A stretch of DNA of 64,000 nucleotides from Mustela lutreola (GCF_030435805.1 NC_081303.1:72515910-72579909); one strand, 5' to 3'. Positions 48,990 to 61,696 are shown, counted from the first letter of the stretch. Translations and numbers: made by a program. The notes: generated by a model not told the origin, from the letters alone.

Positions 48990-51195
48990 TGATGGCTAGT
49001 GATGATGAACATTTTTCCATGTGCATGTTAGCTATTTGTATGTCTTCTCTGGAGAATTGTCTTGTCTTCTGCCCATTTTTTGACATGATTATCTGGTTTT
49101 TTTATTTTATTTTATTTATTTATTTGTCAGAGAGAGAGGGAGAGAGAGGGACAGTGCCACAGACAGACAGAGTGGCAGGCAGAGGCAGAAGGAGAAGCAG
49201 GCTCCCTGCCGAGCAAGGAGCCCGATGTGGGACTCGATCCCAGGATGCTGGGATCATGACCTGAGCTGAAGGCAGCCACTTAACCAACTGAGCCACCCAG
49301 ATGTCCCATGATGATCTGTTTTGTGTGTGTTGAGTTTCAGTTCTTTACAGATCTTGGATATCAGCCCTTTGTCTGTACTGTCATTTTCAAATATCTTCTC
49401 CCATTCCATGGCTTGCCTCTTTGTTTTGTTGACTGTATCCTTTATTGTGCAGAAGCTTCTGTTCATTTCCTAACTAGATTATTAGTTTTATGAGTGTTGA
49501 TTTTGATATTTTTTTTATAGATTTTGGATAATAAACCTTTATCAGTTATGTCATTTTTCAAATATCTTCTTCCATTCTGTAGGTTGCCTTTTAGTTTTGT
49601 TGGTTGTTGAGTTTGCTGTGCAGAAGGTGTTTACCTTGATGAAGTCCCAATAGTTTATTTTTCTATTCTTTCCCTTTCCTCAGGAGACCTATCTAGTAAA
49701 AAATTTCAACAACCCATATTAAAGAAGTTGCACCTGTGTCTTCCTCTAGGCTTTTCATGGTTTCCTGTCTCAAATTTAGGTCTTTCATCCATTTTGAATT
49801 TAATTTTGAATATCGTGTAAAAAGTGGTATAATTTCACTCTTTTGCATGTTGCTGTCCAGTTTTCCCAACACCATCTGTTGAAGAGATATTCTTTTTTCC
49901 GTTGGATATTCTTTCTTGCTTTCTCAAGGATTAGTTGACCGTAGGCTTATGGGTCCATTTCTGGGCTCTCTGTTCTATCTCACTGTTTTATGTGTCTGTT
50001 TCTCTACCCAGTACCATGCTGTCTTGATGACTAGAGCTTTGTAATATAGCTTGAATTCCAGAATCATGATGTCTCAAGCTTTGCTTTTCTTTTTCAAAAT
50101 TACTTTGGCTATGCTGAGTTTTTTCTAGTTCCATACAGATTTTAGGTTTGTTTGTTCCAGCTTTTTGAAAAATACTGATTGGTAGGGGAGGGAAATGTCG
50201 CCAGCCCCCTCTCTTGTGCATAGAGAAGGAATTCCTTTCTTCTGCTCTCAGGGAAGCCCTCCCAGAAGAGCAAACAATCTCCCGTTGTGTGCTCCAGGTG
50301 TCCCTCAGATCCCTGCCTTCACCCTGTCTGTGCCCTGACCTTCTGACCACCAAACAACATAGTGCCCCTCTTCTCTATCCCAGGCGGGCTTACTGAGTTT
50401 TAAACCTCCAAACATTAGGAACCTGGCATGTCAGATGCCCATGCTGGTTGTGTGGGGAGGGTCTCACCACACTGGGACTGGTGCAGGTTTGTCCCAGAAG
50501 GGCAATCACACTGAAGCACAGGGGTATGGAGTTTGTAGTAAAGTGCAGCCAATAACCAGTGTCTAGGTTAGCCACATGCAGCAAGTGTTCCAGTGTTAGT
50601 GCTCTGGGGTGTGGCAGGGTAATGGTGCCTGCCAGCTCTTTTGTCCCCAGAGAGGTGCCACCACCTCTTCCAGATGAACCCAAATAGGAGGAGACTCACT
50701 TTATCCCATGTGTCCCAGAGGATCCTCAGGTCATGTCTGTCCCCAGATTTCTGCCCTCCCTCTCCACAAAAGCACAGCAGTGCCCACTGGATTCCACATT
50801 GGCCATTGTTTGGACCTCCAGAACGTTAGTCTTTAAGTCCCACTGATTGTAAATTTCACAAAGAAATCAACCCCTCTTCTTTTCCCAGTCAATGGCTATG
50901 GGGAAGTGTTTTCCTTGTGTGATACCCTGGGTTCTCCCCACTCTCTCTCACTCTCTCTGCCTCCTCTGTATGAGACAAGGCCTCTGTCCCCTCCACAGAA
51001 CCTATAATTGTATCTCCCCAAAAGCATGACTCCCCACCTCCTACTTTCCATCATGTGGCCTCTTGTCTCTCTGTAGTTGTGCAGTTTTCTATTAATATCT
51101 TGAGTATTCGGAATGATTTGATATTTACCTAACTGTGTTCTAGTGTTGAGGCAAGCTTGGGGGTCTTCCTACTACTCTACCAAATTAGTTCCTCC
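48990..51195 (-). repeat. Old L1, minus strand, internally shortened
   Basis: 48990-50180 reads as L1 ORF2 in reverse; 50180-51195 resembles L1 5' UTR in reverse ('ctctaccaaattagttcctcc' near the 5' end). The middle of the element is missing. A SINE at 49098-49306 interrupts it. Confidence 0.65.
49098..49306 (-). repeat. CAN-SINE nested in L1
   Basis: Reverse-oriented SINE; flanking 'catgattatctg' (about 49084) and 'catgatgatctg' (about 49308) form an imperfect target-site duplication. Confidence 0.92.
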
Positions 51196-52915
51196 TCCCT
51201 GACCCTCTACTTTTTCTTTTCTTTGTTTTGTTTTGCTTTGCTCTATCTTTCTTGTGGCAAGAACACTTTGGATCTATGCTCTTAGCGAATTGCACATATA
51301 AAATTTCTCTGCCTCCTTGCATGCCGATTTCATCTTCAGGCTCGCCTCTCTGGTACTGAAAAATGGATGGTAGTTGTTTCCATCTTTATACCCTGTACTT
51401 TATCATCCAGGAAAAGAGAGAACATCTCTTTCCCCTCCACTGACCACAGAACCAGACTTTGTGGAACCTGTGTCAACTGGAGCAGGTACCTGGTCCTGAA
51501 CCATCACTCTGGGTGAGGATTAGTGGAATCTGATTGGCCTGAACAGCAGGTTGCCTGTCTATCCTTCAGCCTATCTCATTGCGAAGGATGCTCTCTCCTG
51601 ATGGCCTCAGACTGATCAGAGTGAAGAGCCACACGAGAGTGGAGTCAACTAGTCAAAATCCACATGGTGGCCCTGTGAGGGCGACAAGAAGACTAGAAGT
51701 TAGAGAACCAGCCAAGCAGCCTGATCCAGTCAGGAAGATCACAAAAGCCCCGTGATTTGCTCTTCCCTTTCCCTTATTTTCACTTTTGCCAAGTCTCCCA
51801 TTTCAAAGTTTTTTCCAGAAATAACTTACATGCACAGGACTGAGACCATGCATGTGGTCCCTTTGAACATTCTCCTGCCCTGGTCTCCTCCCTCAGCCCC
51901 TAAACAAAATAGAACTAAGTTCCTTTCCCCTAGATCAACCCACATAAGCTCCTATACAAAGAAACTAGAAACACAATGAAAAAGGTAAACAAATCAGGAA
52001 GATAAAACTTCCAAGTTCTGGAGACATAGAGACATTTTCCTCCCCACTACTTGACATTCAAAATGTCCCAGCTGCGTGGTCAGGGCTTGAAAATGTTTTG
52101 TTGAGTTAATTAATGAAACTGAGAGTAACTAAGATCTAGCCATGGATTTCTCCACATGGTATGGATGTCATCAGTCACAAAGTGTCCAACTTCATTATAC
52201 ATGGAGTCTGTCTGTGCTGATTAGCCTACCTGCTAATGTCGATCTATAACCCCCAGACACATGCACTCATCACTATTTGTAGAGGCAGGGACAGAGGCCT
52301 GAAATATATGATCCACCTTATGTGTTGCCTAGTGAGACTGAACCAGATGTCCCTCTCCCTTCCTATGTTAATTCCCACACTGTAAACACGTCTAGTTCAT
52401 GACCCATCTGGTGCCACATTTCTTAAATTACATGATGTTTCTTGGTGATTTCCGCATTTAAAAAGGCCGTGAAGCCCAGAGCTGCAGGATTGACAGGTTC
52501 CTAAATACAAGAAGGTGGGATATGACTCATGACAAAACACTTACGTAGGTAAGACTCGCTCAGGTTTCCAATGCAGAGCTGTGGACCATAAGGTCAAAGG
52601 TAATGAATTATCAATGCAGTAAATCCAAGAAAAAGAATAGAACATTCATGACATCTATATGGAGCCACACCAAAGAGTGCTAAAATTACATCTAAGACAC
52701 TTAGATAATACCACAGAAAAGGGGGGAAAGAATCTATATTTGTGGCTTCATTAGATGATGACTGTTTCTTGTTTGTTTCTTGAAGCATCATGGGCAGCAC
52801 AGCTGTGGGGCTAAAACCAAAGACACTGGTGATCACAATACATGATGTGGAAAATGTTACACTTCTGAGCTAATATTTCAGCATTGGGAATATGGCACCC
52901 AGTGAATTATTTGGA

Positions 52916-52918
<3 letters not shown>

Positions 52919-52965
<47 letters not shown>
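52919..52965. repeat. (TA)n microsatellite
   Basis: About 23 TA units. The matching place in duplicon copy 1 (about 31641) has only a short 'acatatatatt'. Confidence 0.95.
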
Positions 52966-52967
<2 letters not shown>

Positions 52968-53701
52968 TGTTTTTAATCAGAAACACATATGAGTCCAGAC
53001 TGTGTATTCATCAGTCACCAAATGTTGTAAGCAGAAGCTCCTAGGAACCCAGCCCCAGATCTCCCCCCAGGAGCAATGGCTCACTGTCACTGACTGTATC
53101 CTCATGATGGTAAGACACAGCAGTCATGGATGCTAGGAGGCACAGTATGCATTCTCTCTGCTGGATCCCCATTTATTCCTGAGCAAAATATTCCTGCTTT
53201 CTTTCCTGGAATGTGTCGTTTCTGTTCAGAGACACCCTTGCACTACTACCTCTCAGGCATCATTTATATCAGTGCCTCTCACATTTTATGCATCTGTGAA
53301 TCCCTTGCTGACTTTACTAAAAATGCAAATAGTGATTTAGTGAATCTCTGCTGAGTCCAAGACCTTATATTTCTAACAAGCTCCAAGGTGACAACTCTGC
53401 CACTGTCCCTGAGCCTCACAAAGAGCAAGCATCCTGCCTTCCTCTTTTTATTCAGAATACTTGGAGCACCAGGTCCATTCCAATAGGGGTCTGCAGTAAA
53501 TAACTGGAATGCTTATGGGCAAAACTGAGTTTCTTCTCAGAGGCTCAGAAATGACACAAGTCATTATGTCCCTTCACACAAGTGTGAAGTCCCTTGGCCA
53601 AGTGAGAAGATTTTTAATAAGAAGAGCACCAAACATCTTAACTACTATGAACATTTCAGGAAGGAAAAGAAATTATAAATTTTACAAAAACCCAACACAG
53701 G

Positions 53702-53905
53702 TTTTTTTTTTTTTTTAAAGATTCTCTTTATTATTTATTTTATAGACAGAGATCACAAGTAGGCAGAGAGGCAGGAAGAGAGAGAGAGGAGGAAGCAGGC
53801 TCCCTGCTGAGTAAAGAGCCCAATATGAGGCTCGATCCCAGGACCCTGGGATCATGACCTGAGCCGAAAGCAGAGGCTTTAACCCACTGAGCCCCCAGGT
53901 GCCCC
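53702..53905 (-). repeat. CAN-SINE at the CD1A copy 2 poly(A) site
   Basis: Reverse-oriented SINE (same strand as the gene) flanked by ccaacacagg at 53692-53701 and 53906-53915. It sits 3 bases past that duplication from the gene's AATAAA and carries its own AATAAA hexamers in sense (e.g. 53727-53732). Confidence 0.92.
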
Positions 53906-53917
53906 CCAACACAGGTT

Positions 53918-53923
53918 TTTATT
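53918..53923 (-). terminator. Poly(A) signal of CD1A copy 2
   Basis: AATAAA about 475 nt past the stop, in the same context as copy 1 (AATAAAAACC). Confidence 0.7.
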
Positions 53924-54396
53924 AAGCATGTATTCCATGCAGGTGAGACACCTTACCAAGGATACTAACAGTTAAAAAAATATATATGAACTTTGATCTC
54001 AATGGGCCTAAGAATTAGAAGGAGAAAAGGCACCTCACTAGGGCCCACATTGAGTGGGGCTCAGAAATAGATTTGCCAAAGTGCAAGTAAAGGTTGTGAG
54101 AATTCCCACCAGGCAGAGACTGCTTCCACTAGTGAATCAGGGAATACTCTGAAGAAAATGACATTTCATGTCTGATGTCCCATGGAGGTTCTGGGACTTT
54201 TTTCCATACGGAGTTAAATTTTGAATTTTAAGGTCCCAGAATCAGGTCACAACAACAAATCCTGGTATATCACACTAAGCGTATATTGACAACTGGTCAT
54301 CAAGCAAAAATGAAAGACAAAGTTGCACACAGAGTTGCAAGCACATCACCACCAAGTTGAGTTTAGGTAAGTACTGGAGCTGAGGCTGTCAGGATC

Positions 54397-57272
54397 TCAC
54401 TCCAAAGAGAAGCCAGTGCACTGATGTCTCCATTGTGTTTTCCTGGGAGGAACAGGGGAAGAGTCATTCTGCAGCAAGTTGGAGGTGTGGACTGCACAGG
54501 GGAAGGACACTGGGAGCAGGAGGGCTGAGGACAGCCTGACAGGTAGGGAGACACCTAGGAAAGAGCAGGAGGGTGGCTCTAGAGACTTACCAGCACTTCC
54601 AGAGCCACAATGTCAGACCTGCCAGAAGCACCAAGGGCACCATCACTGCCAGGAAAACCAATCCCTTGGAGTGGGGTTGCTCTATGGGTTTGGCACACAA
54701 GGAGTGTTATTTCCCATCTACCACAGGTTGACCTGCACCTCCCTGGTCCTTTTTGCTCCTGTCACCCTCTGCCTTACCAACTGCCCTTCCTCCTTTCACT
54801 TCTCCCGTCCCGCCTCAGAGGTGGGCCTTCACCCAACAAGATGCATCCTCCCACATCCAGAAGGCCTCTACTCTTAGTTCTCCATTCCTTGGTTTACTTA
54901 TTTTAGTCATTTTTTTGTCTGGAATCCCAGCAACCCCAATTTTTCATCTGGCTCTCCATCTCTGCTTTAGCACCACCTGCCCCCTTTCCCAGGTGGGTCC
55001 CAGCTCTTTCTTACCCCAGTAGAGGACCATGTCCTGGCCTCTTAGACTGCTGTGCCTCACCCGGCACAACAGGCCTGCTGCCTCCCTGGTTTTCACATCC
55101 AAGGACACCTGAAGATACCATGTCCCATCAGCATGAGGCAGGACTTCACCTTGGTGGGTGCCCTGTTGCTCCTGCTCACCATGCATCCACATCACCAACA
55201 CAGGCTTTGGGTAGAACCCAGAGACATGGCATATCAGCAAGAGACGACCAGGACCAGGACTGGGGCCAGTGGACAGCCAGGCTTCTGGTCTCACTGCAGA
55301 CACAGAACAGGAATTCACAGACTGAGGATAGATCTTCACATCACTTTATATAGACATATTTCAAACCTCTAGAAACCTGTCACCATCCTCCCCTCTCCCT
55401 GAATTTGAGGGAATGGTGCAAATGTATGAGTGCAGAGTAGAGAATTCATGGAGGGAGGGAGCAAGACTGACCTTGCCGCTGGAGATCTGCCTTTCCTGCA
55501 TCAAGAAGACCCAACAGGAACTTGGGGCAGGTGTCACTGAAGAATGTGTGTATTTCCTCATTGAGCACATGGTACTGATTGAATCGTTTGCAGACCTCTT
55601 GAGCCCTACTTCCTCCCTTTGGAGATGGCCACCATGTCGTGTTCTGGAAGCTTGTGAGATCTGCCCCTTGATAAGCAAACTTCACAAATCCTACTGATGC
55701 TTCCCCAAAGTGTAGTTCACAGCCTTCTGCCAGCTGTATCTGAAATGGATCTGGGGAAGGGAATTTTTGAGTTACAGGACAGGGGGTATGAAGGACATGA
55801 AATAAGATGAGTGGAACCAAGGAGGCCTGAAGCAGAAGGGCAAGTTCAGGAGGAAAAGCTCGGAGGGAATGGAGCACAGTTTGGATTGAGGGCAGGCTCA
55901 AACAAAGGGGAAGTAGTGGTCACTAGATGCAGAGGAAGTGGTGAATGACTGAGGAAGGAACAAATGTTAGAGAAGATACATGAAGGGTGTGGGCAGAGAA
56001 TAAGGAAGGGCTCAGTAGAAGACCTGGAGATGAAAACAGTCTAGAATGAAGAGAGTACAGTGCAGTACAGGGAAAACATAGACATAATTTGCTGGTGGGA
56101 CTGAATTGGGAGAAAAGCACAGCCCAAGGAGTCAGTCACAGAATTACGGAACAAAGTGTGCCTCGTTGAAGGCCAGGGAAAGTGGTAGTCGCAGGAGACA
56201 CTAGTGAGAGACAGGAGAGCACAGCCTGTGGTCACCGAGATAAGTGGGAAGTAGCACAAGAAGTGAAAATTTTCAAGAATCAGGATCTGGCTTCTACCCC
56301 TTGCCCAGAGGTTGTGATTCAGATTTCTAATGGGGAAATGTGAGTTTCAGAAGCCAGTGGATGCTCTTTCCTTGAGGAAGAAGGAACCCAAGGATACCTA
56401 CACACACCTGCCACCTCCATCCCTCCTTCCCTGAGGGAACTGAACTCACATTCAAGATGCCAGTGTCTGACATGGTCTTGAAACACCTGACGAAGTCCAA
56501 TGAAGTATGCATAGAGTAACTTTTCCAATTTTATCAGCTCCACATTGCTCCAGTTGCCTTTGGACCAAGGCCACAAGAAAATGAAAGCACCAGTCTTGTT
56601 GTCCCAGCCATGAGTCTGTATTTCATCCAGCCAAGCTGAACCCAGACTTTGTGTCCAGGAACGGTTATAAAAGGATACAGTCAGGGTAATTTGGAAGGAA
56701 ATTGGCTCCTGCACAGCTGTGGCAAAAGTAAAGATAGACTTTGGAAGAGAGGGCATTGGGAAGGAGAGAGAATGGAGAAGGTGCCAGGGAGGGGAACAAA
56801 AATCTAGATCACAGAGAAGCCATAGTTGTCCCAGGAGACATGTGGTGCTCCAGAGCCCCGAGTTTCCTACCCACCCTTCAGAAGAGCACACTGTCCTGGG
56901 ATTAGGGGTGCTCTCCGAAAGAAAAAAGGCTGGTACTTTCCCTCCCCAGGTATTTGGTGGGGACTCACTTCGCAAGTGGTCACATATGCTCATGCACAAA
57001 CACACTTATGAACTCATACAAACTTACATAACTTTATACACTCTTATACAAACAAACATACAGAGATACATATGTACATGGGCATACAGACACAGAGACA
57101 CACATATAAACATAAATAAACACAGACATATACCCACATGTACACATACATAGACACATGTAGAGATACACACCTACACATGAACACACACAAACTCCTA
57201 TGTACCTATATATACATATGCACACATACAAACAGATGCACAGGGACACACATCCCACATACAAAAAGGCAG

Positions 57273-57312
<40 letters not shown>

Positions 57313-57405
57313 TCTTACACCCACTGGGCAGGACCAGATCTCACCATCTTCACTGTCACCATCTGGGAGGAAAACCACCAGCAGCACAAGTTGCAGGAAC
57401 AGCAT
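54397..57405 (-). CDS. CD1A: CD1A-type gene, copy 2, six exons
   Basis: CD1a heavy chain paralogous to the gene at 33.2-36.2 kb. Exons (minus): 57405-57345, 56716-56450, 55750-55472, 55293-55015, 54681-54591, 54442-54397; 1023 nt, 340 aa, all borders AG/GT and frame open throughout. Leader [20 protein letters not shown]. Alpha1: [51 protein letters not shown]; alpha2: [47 protein letters not shown]; alpha3: [20 protein letters not shown]. Possible N-glycans: NRS, NKT, NWS, NTT. Anchor ends TLWLWKC; the tail is about 15 residues ([15 protein letters not shown]) with no tyrosine sorting motif. Alpha3 differs from copy 1 at 14 of 93 positions, among them a Leu where the other three genes have Trp (KPVLVMW against KPVWVMW) and GLLCRV for GLSCRV. 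Which copy, if either, is the strict human CD1A orthologue cannot be told. Confidence 0.92.
56990..57310 (+). repeat. CA-rich simple repeat in CD1A copy 2 intron 1
   Basis: Degenerate ACATA/CACA tract ending in a pure (AC)n at about 57270-57308, the counterpart of the tract at 35815-36135. Confidence 0.9.
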
Positions 57406-58739
57406 TGTATTTGCAGATGTTCTTTCTGTCTCTTACAAAGTTGGTCTTTGACGGTTGTTCTAACAAACCTACCGCACACACAGCCCTCTCTTCTGACTTC
57501 CTTCTCCACACACAAGCCTTCCTTTAGTCTCTGCGACAATGTTAATGTGCTCCTCCCTCAACCCTCAATACCTACTCAAACTCTTACTTCCCATCCTGGT
57601 CTGTCCCCTACTCTGGCTTCTAACTTCTCCCTGTCACCAGTTTCCATCTACTCCCATCCCCTAATTCAGATGGTGTGGAACAATATTGTGTAGCACGGAA
57701 AAATTACACCACTTCTCATGCCCATTCTTCTCATCCAGACAGTAACCCATGAAAATCCATGGCTCCCAGCACCCAGCCCTGGACCCTGCTGCCACTCTGC
57801 CCTCCTGCCTTTTGACCCCCTCTGTGTATTTCCTTCCGCATCTCACTCCCACCCCAGCTCATTCACATTCTGACTTCTCACTGCTTTTGTTAAAAAACAA
57901 ATCCATCAGGTAAATTTGAAGATCTAGTTGGTTTTATTAAGGGACTCAAGAAGCCGGTAGCATGCCATCTGATAGGTAGAGGGGAGCTCTGAAGAGTCCT
58001 GCAAATGGGAAGTTTTTAATAGGAAGAAAGTTGGCAAAATAGGAAGGAGTGTTTCAGGGAAGGTCACCTTCTCTTGGTTAGGAGAGGAGGGGGTATTATC
58101 ATGCAGATGACCTCCCCTTTTGGGGGGTGGAGAAGGCCCACGTGACAGAGCATCTCCCTGCTGCTGACTAGAGAATTCCTCACTGACAGATGGACATTTC
58201 TGAGGGAGGTGAGAAATATAGTGAGAATAGGGATGAAACAAGTTTTGGGGACTTGACCGGGCCTGAGGCACCATTTTGGTCCCAAGTGTTCCTTTTTAAA
58301 AGTTGATCTATTTGATTGTCCAGATTCCCCCATGATTGCTTGTGGAACAGTATCAGCTACCAGCAGTCTGCCATGGTTCACAGAGAGGAGCCAGTAGCCA
58401 TCACAGAGACCACAGGACATTGAAATAGCTGAAGAATATCCCTCTCAGTCAGACCTGCATTAATATATGTTTACTCCCCGGTCACTTAGCAGCAGCCAGG
58501 ATCCAAGCACTGTGCTACAGTCATGAAGATACAGTGTTCATGGTGCAATCACTTTATGCAAGGAGTTTTTAGTCTACTTGGGAAGAAAAACCATAAACTG
58601 AGAACTACACATTTTTGCGTGCTGGGTTTTATTATAATGTGCTGACTCTAGACAAACACGAGTCTGCTGGAAATAATATTTTCTAGAGTGATGGTCCTTG
58701 GTGATGTTGGCCTACTGATTATCTTTTTTCTCTTCTTCC

Positions 58740-58935
58740 ATTTTTTTTATTGTGTTATGTTAGTCACCATAAAATACATCATTAGTCTTTGATGCAGTGT
58801 TCCAAGGTTCATTGTTTATGTACAACACCCAGTGCTCCTTATAATACACGACCTTCTTAATACCCACCACCAGGCTCACCCATCTCCCCATCCCCCTCTG
58901 CTCTAAAATGCTCAGTTTGTTTCTTGACTCACTAT
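58740..58935 (-). repeat. L1 3' end fragment
   Basis: Reverse L1 3' UTR: 'gtgttatgttagtcaccataaaatacatcattag', then 'acccaccaccaggctcacccatctcccc'. It is absent from duplicon copy 1 at about 45640. Confidence 0.82.
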
Positions 58936-59694
58936 TTGGCCTCACGTGTTTCTACTCCTTTGTGAACTGGATTCCCACATCCAACAGAAGGCCTAGCATG
59001 AGGTTCATACTCAATGATTATTTCTGAATGACTGAATAATTCAGTTCAGGTATCTGATTATTCTTAATGATTACAGAGGTTTTCAGCATAAAGTTTTTTA
59101 AGCATCCAAAAGTTTTAGCTATCTTACTTGATGAAATGAATATCCTACTCAGTTTTCTCTAGAATAAAACCATATGCTAATAATCATGAAGTTTACAGAG
59201 AGTCCTGCCATGTATCTCCTATACTTGCCATACGAAACCATGAAAACTTAAAGGAAGTGAGGTCAGTATTCTAGAATCATGCATCCAGATTCTCTTCTTA
59301 CTGTTCCTGCTTGAATGTTCCATGCTTGTCTTATCATGAGCTGGCTTCTGCTGGACATGGTGCCCTTCCTCTTTCGTGATGTTCTTACATGTTTTATGCC
59401 GCTTCAGTATTTGTGCGTGCTTCATATCATTGGAGCAAATGTGCCTGCGCTATTGGTCTTGTTATTTCTTGGCTTACAAGTAAACAGAAGTAACCTCGGG
59501 TTGTTAGAACGATATCTCTTGGAAAGTTCCAACTGAAATCCAGAAAGAGATCACTCTCATGCTCAAGATGTTGAAAAGCTGAAGATCAAAATGACTTCTC
59601 TTGAATCCATCTGAGCTGAAGGATCAGGACAATTTGTTAACCCAAATTATAGGGAAAGACAGATTCCTCCAAAGAAACTGAGATTGCAAACCTT

Positions 59695-60320
59695 GCTTTC
59701 TTGGAACAGATACCAGATGCTCATTAAGTCAGAGAATAATTCAGCTAAAATTTCTAACAAATAATTAAAGGCTAGCATGAGTACTGGGAACCTGAGATTC
59801 ACAGACCTGGGAAGCTCCTGTATCTCCAGGCTTCCTACACACCCCTTGAACTCACCAGGGACTCCTGACAGGCTGGAATCCAGGATACAGACCAGAAAGC
59901 TGATTATACCTAGTGCAAGCCTGAGGCCAGAGAGCAGCTACTGCCTGAGAAGGGCAGGAAGGCCACCATCTCCACACAGAAAGAAGACTTAACTGTGTGT
60001 GGGAAAGGCAGGGAGCCCCACTGCCTCAGGGCACAGGTGAAGCCACACTACAGATGGGGAGAAGGGCCAGTGGGTAAGGGACTGTATCACACCCTGTCCC
60101 AGATAAAGAGATTCTACTGAGGGAAAGGTGGGGAACCCTTAGAAGTCCCAGACCCCAAAACTGAAAATAAAATGCTCGGCTAAGGATGAGACTGAACCAG
60201 AGCAGAGCTAGTGCCCCACTCTCTGTCCCAAGCAGGCTAGCCAGCAGGTACCAAGAGCTGTTCTGCTGGTGGAGGCGCAAGTGAATGAAGTCAATGAAGA
60301 ACCTCCCCATGAGGTTCTTC
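59695..60320. other. Unassigned intergenic sequence
   Basis: No exon or named repeat recognised beyond the duplicon edge. Confidence 0.35.
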
Positions 60321-60800
60321 CTATTAGAAAATTGTAAGTCTAAAATGATGTCATGAAGTGAGTTCCCACACTGAGCTTCACACCCAATCTAAATAATTTA
60401 AGCCCATTCCTCCAGAAATATGGCCTTCATGAGTCAGTGTCAGTACATTTTTCTTTCCATCAGAGCTAATGAGTCTGTCACCTGGACCCTCTCCACCCAA
60501 AAGGCAGATGAGGTCATGTGAATGATAAGACCCCTTGCTCTTCCACCTAGAAACCAGGCTGGCAGTTGAAACACTTTTCTTTTGCTAATAACTCCCTGGT
60601 CTCACCTTCTGTTTATATAACATTCCATTTTGTACAACTCTTGCTAAATGGGGGCTGCCGATTCATGCTTCAAATAATAAAGCCAATGAGATTTTCAAAA
60701 GTACACCATTGAAATTTGTTATTTAGCAGGTTTGGTGGTAGCAGTGGGATTCAAAGTGAGCTTCCAGCAGCATTCAGGGACCCGGAGAAACACAGACAGG
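60320..60800 (+). mobile_element. Probable LTR end and start of an old endogenous retrovirus (fossil)
   Basis: An LTR-like stretch ends with 'aataataaagccaatgagattttcaaaag', followed by 'tttggtggtagcagtgggattc', which resembles a tRNA-Leu primer-binding site as in ERV-L type elements. Boundaries and family are uncertain; it is degraded and looks old. Confidence 0.4.
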
Positions 60801-61400
60801 TACCCAGGCTGCCTTGGACTGCACTGCTTTTCCCATGTTTCCAAAGATTGTGGGTAAGCTTCTGGCTCCAAGCTCAGCTGTGTTGGTGCTTCCAATCTGG
60901 TTGGCTTTCTTTGACACGAAGCTGGAGCTTATGCCCAGAGCCACCTGCACTTTTGCCTGGAACATGCTGAGTAGACAGAAGAGTATGCCCAAAGCCAAGT
61001 CTCCAGGCTTTGAGACCACAAATCCTGGGGGGAAAACCTCAGCGAGGTTGCCAGGGAATTGGTGATGTACACAGGACCTTCTTATGGCCAGATGAAGTAC
61101 TACTAGTATATTAACATACATGTTTGTTATCTTGTTTTGTGTAAATAAAGGCTGTTACTAGTGAGATCTCAGAGGTCAAACATTCCCAAAGTTGGTGGGT
61201 GCACGTCAAGCCCTGAAAGGCTGTTAAAGCCCTCACCACCTCCAGAAGGCTCCCGGGACAGGATAAGTTGGTCACCAAATGGGTTAACACTAGGTCACAT
61301 GCCAACCTCAAGAAAACTTTTGGCAACAAGGTATACTATAAACTATGCACACCCCAACCCCACAGCCTGTCCCTTGTAGGTATTACCACAGCTCCAGAAA
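60800..61400. other. Unidentified stretch with open frames on both strands
   Basis: Contains a plus-strand frame (60814-61065) beginning MDCTAFPMFPKIVGKLL and a minus-strand frame (60774-61121). Neither was recognised. An 'aataaa' at about 61145 and the position after the LTR-like piece leave open a processed pseudogene or repeat-internal sequence. Confidence 0.3.
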
Positions 61401-61544
61401 ACCTAGAGGCTTAGTTTGGGGGGCTATCCTTAACATTCCAAAGAGTCAAGTGTACCACCTTTGGGTGTACCTGCTCAGTTTACAACTAATGACTAGAGTC
61501 CTGGAAGTTGTAGTCATGGAGCAAGATTTTTTTTTAATTATTAT

Positions 61545-61576
<32 letters not shown>

Positions 61577-61696
61577 CCAAACTAGAATTATAGTGGCCCC
61601 TACAGGGAACATTCCTCTTAGACCATTGCTCATTTAGGAAGTGCACATGAAAGTAAGTGTTCCCAATTTCAATAAACAGAAATGGATGCCTGTTTT

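Larger units (their letters stand above)
51200..59690 (-). repeat. CD1A duplicon, copy 2
   Basis: About 8.5 kb matching 29.1-37.43 plus 45.5-46.85 kb. It carries the second CD1A gene. Copy 2 lacks the L1 and two SINEs found downstream of gene copy 1 and the L1 stack upstream, but has its own SINE at 53702, (TA)n at 52920 and L1 piece at 58740. Confidence 0.85.

Noticed and set aside
48581-49264. 227-codon plus-strand open frame
   Set aside because: It runs from ERV-like sequence through L1 text into a SINE, so it is a chance fusion of repeats, not a gene.
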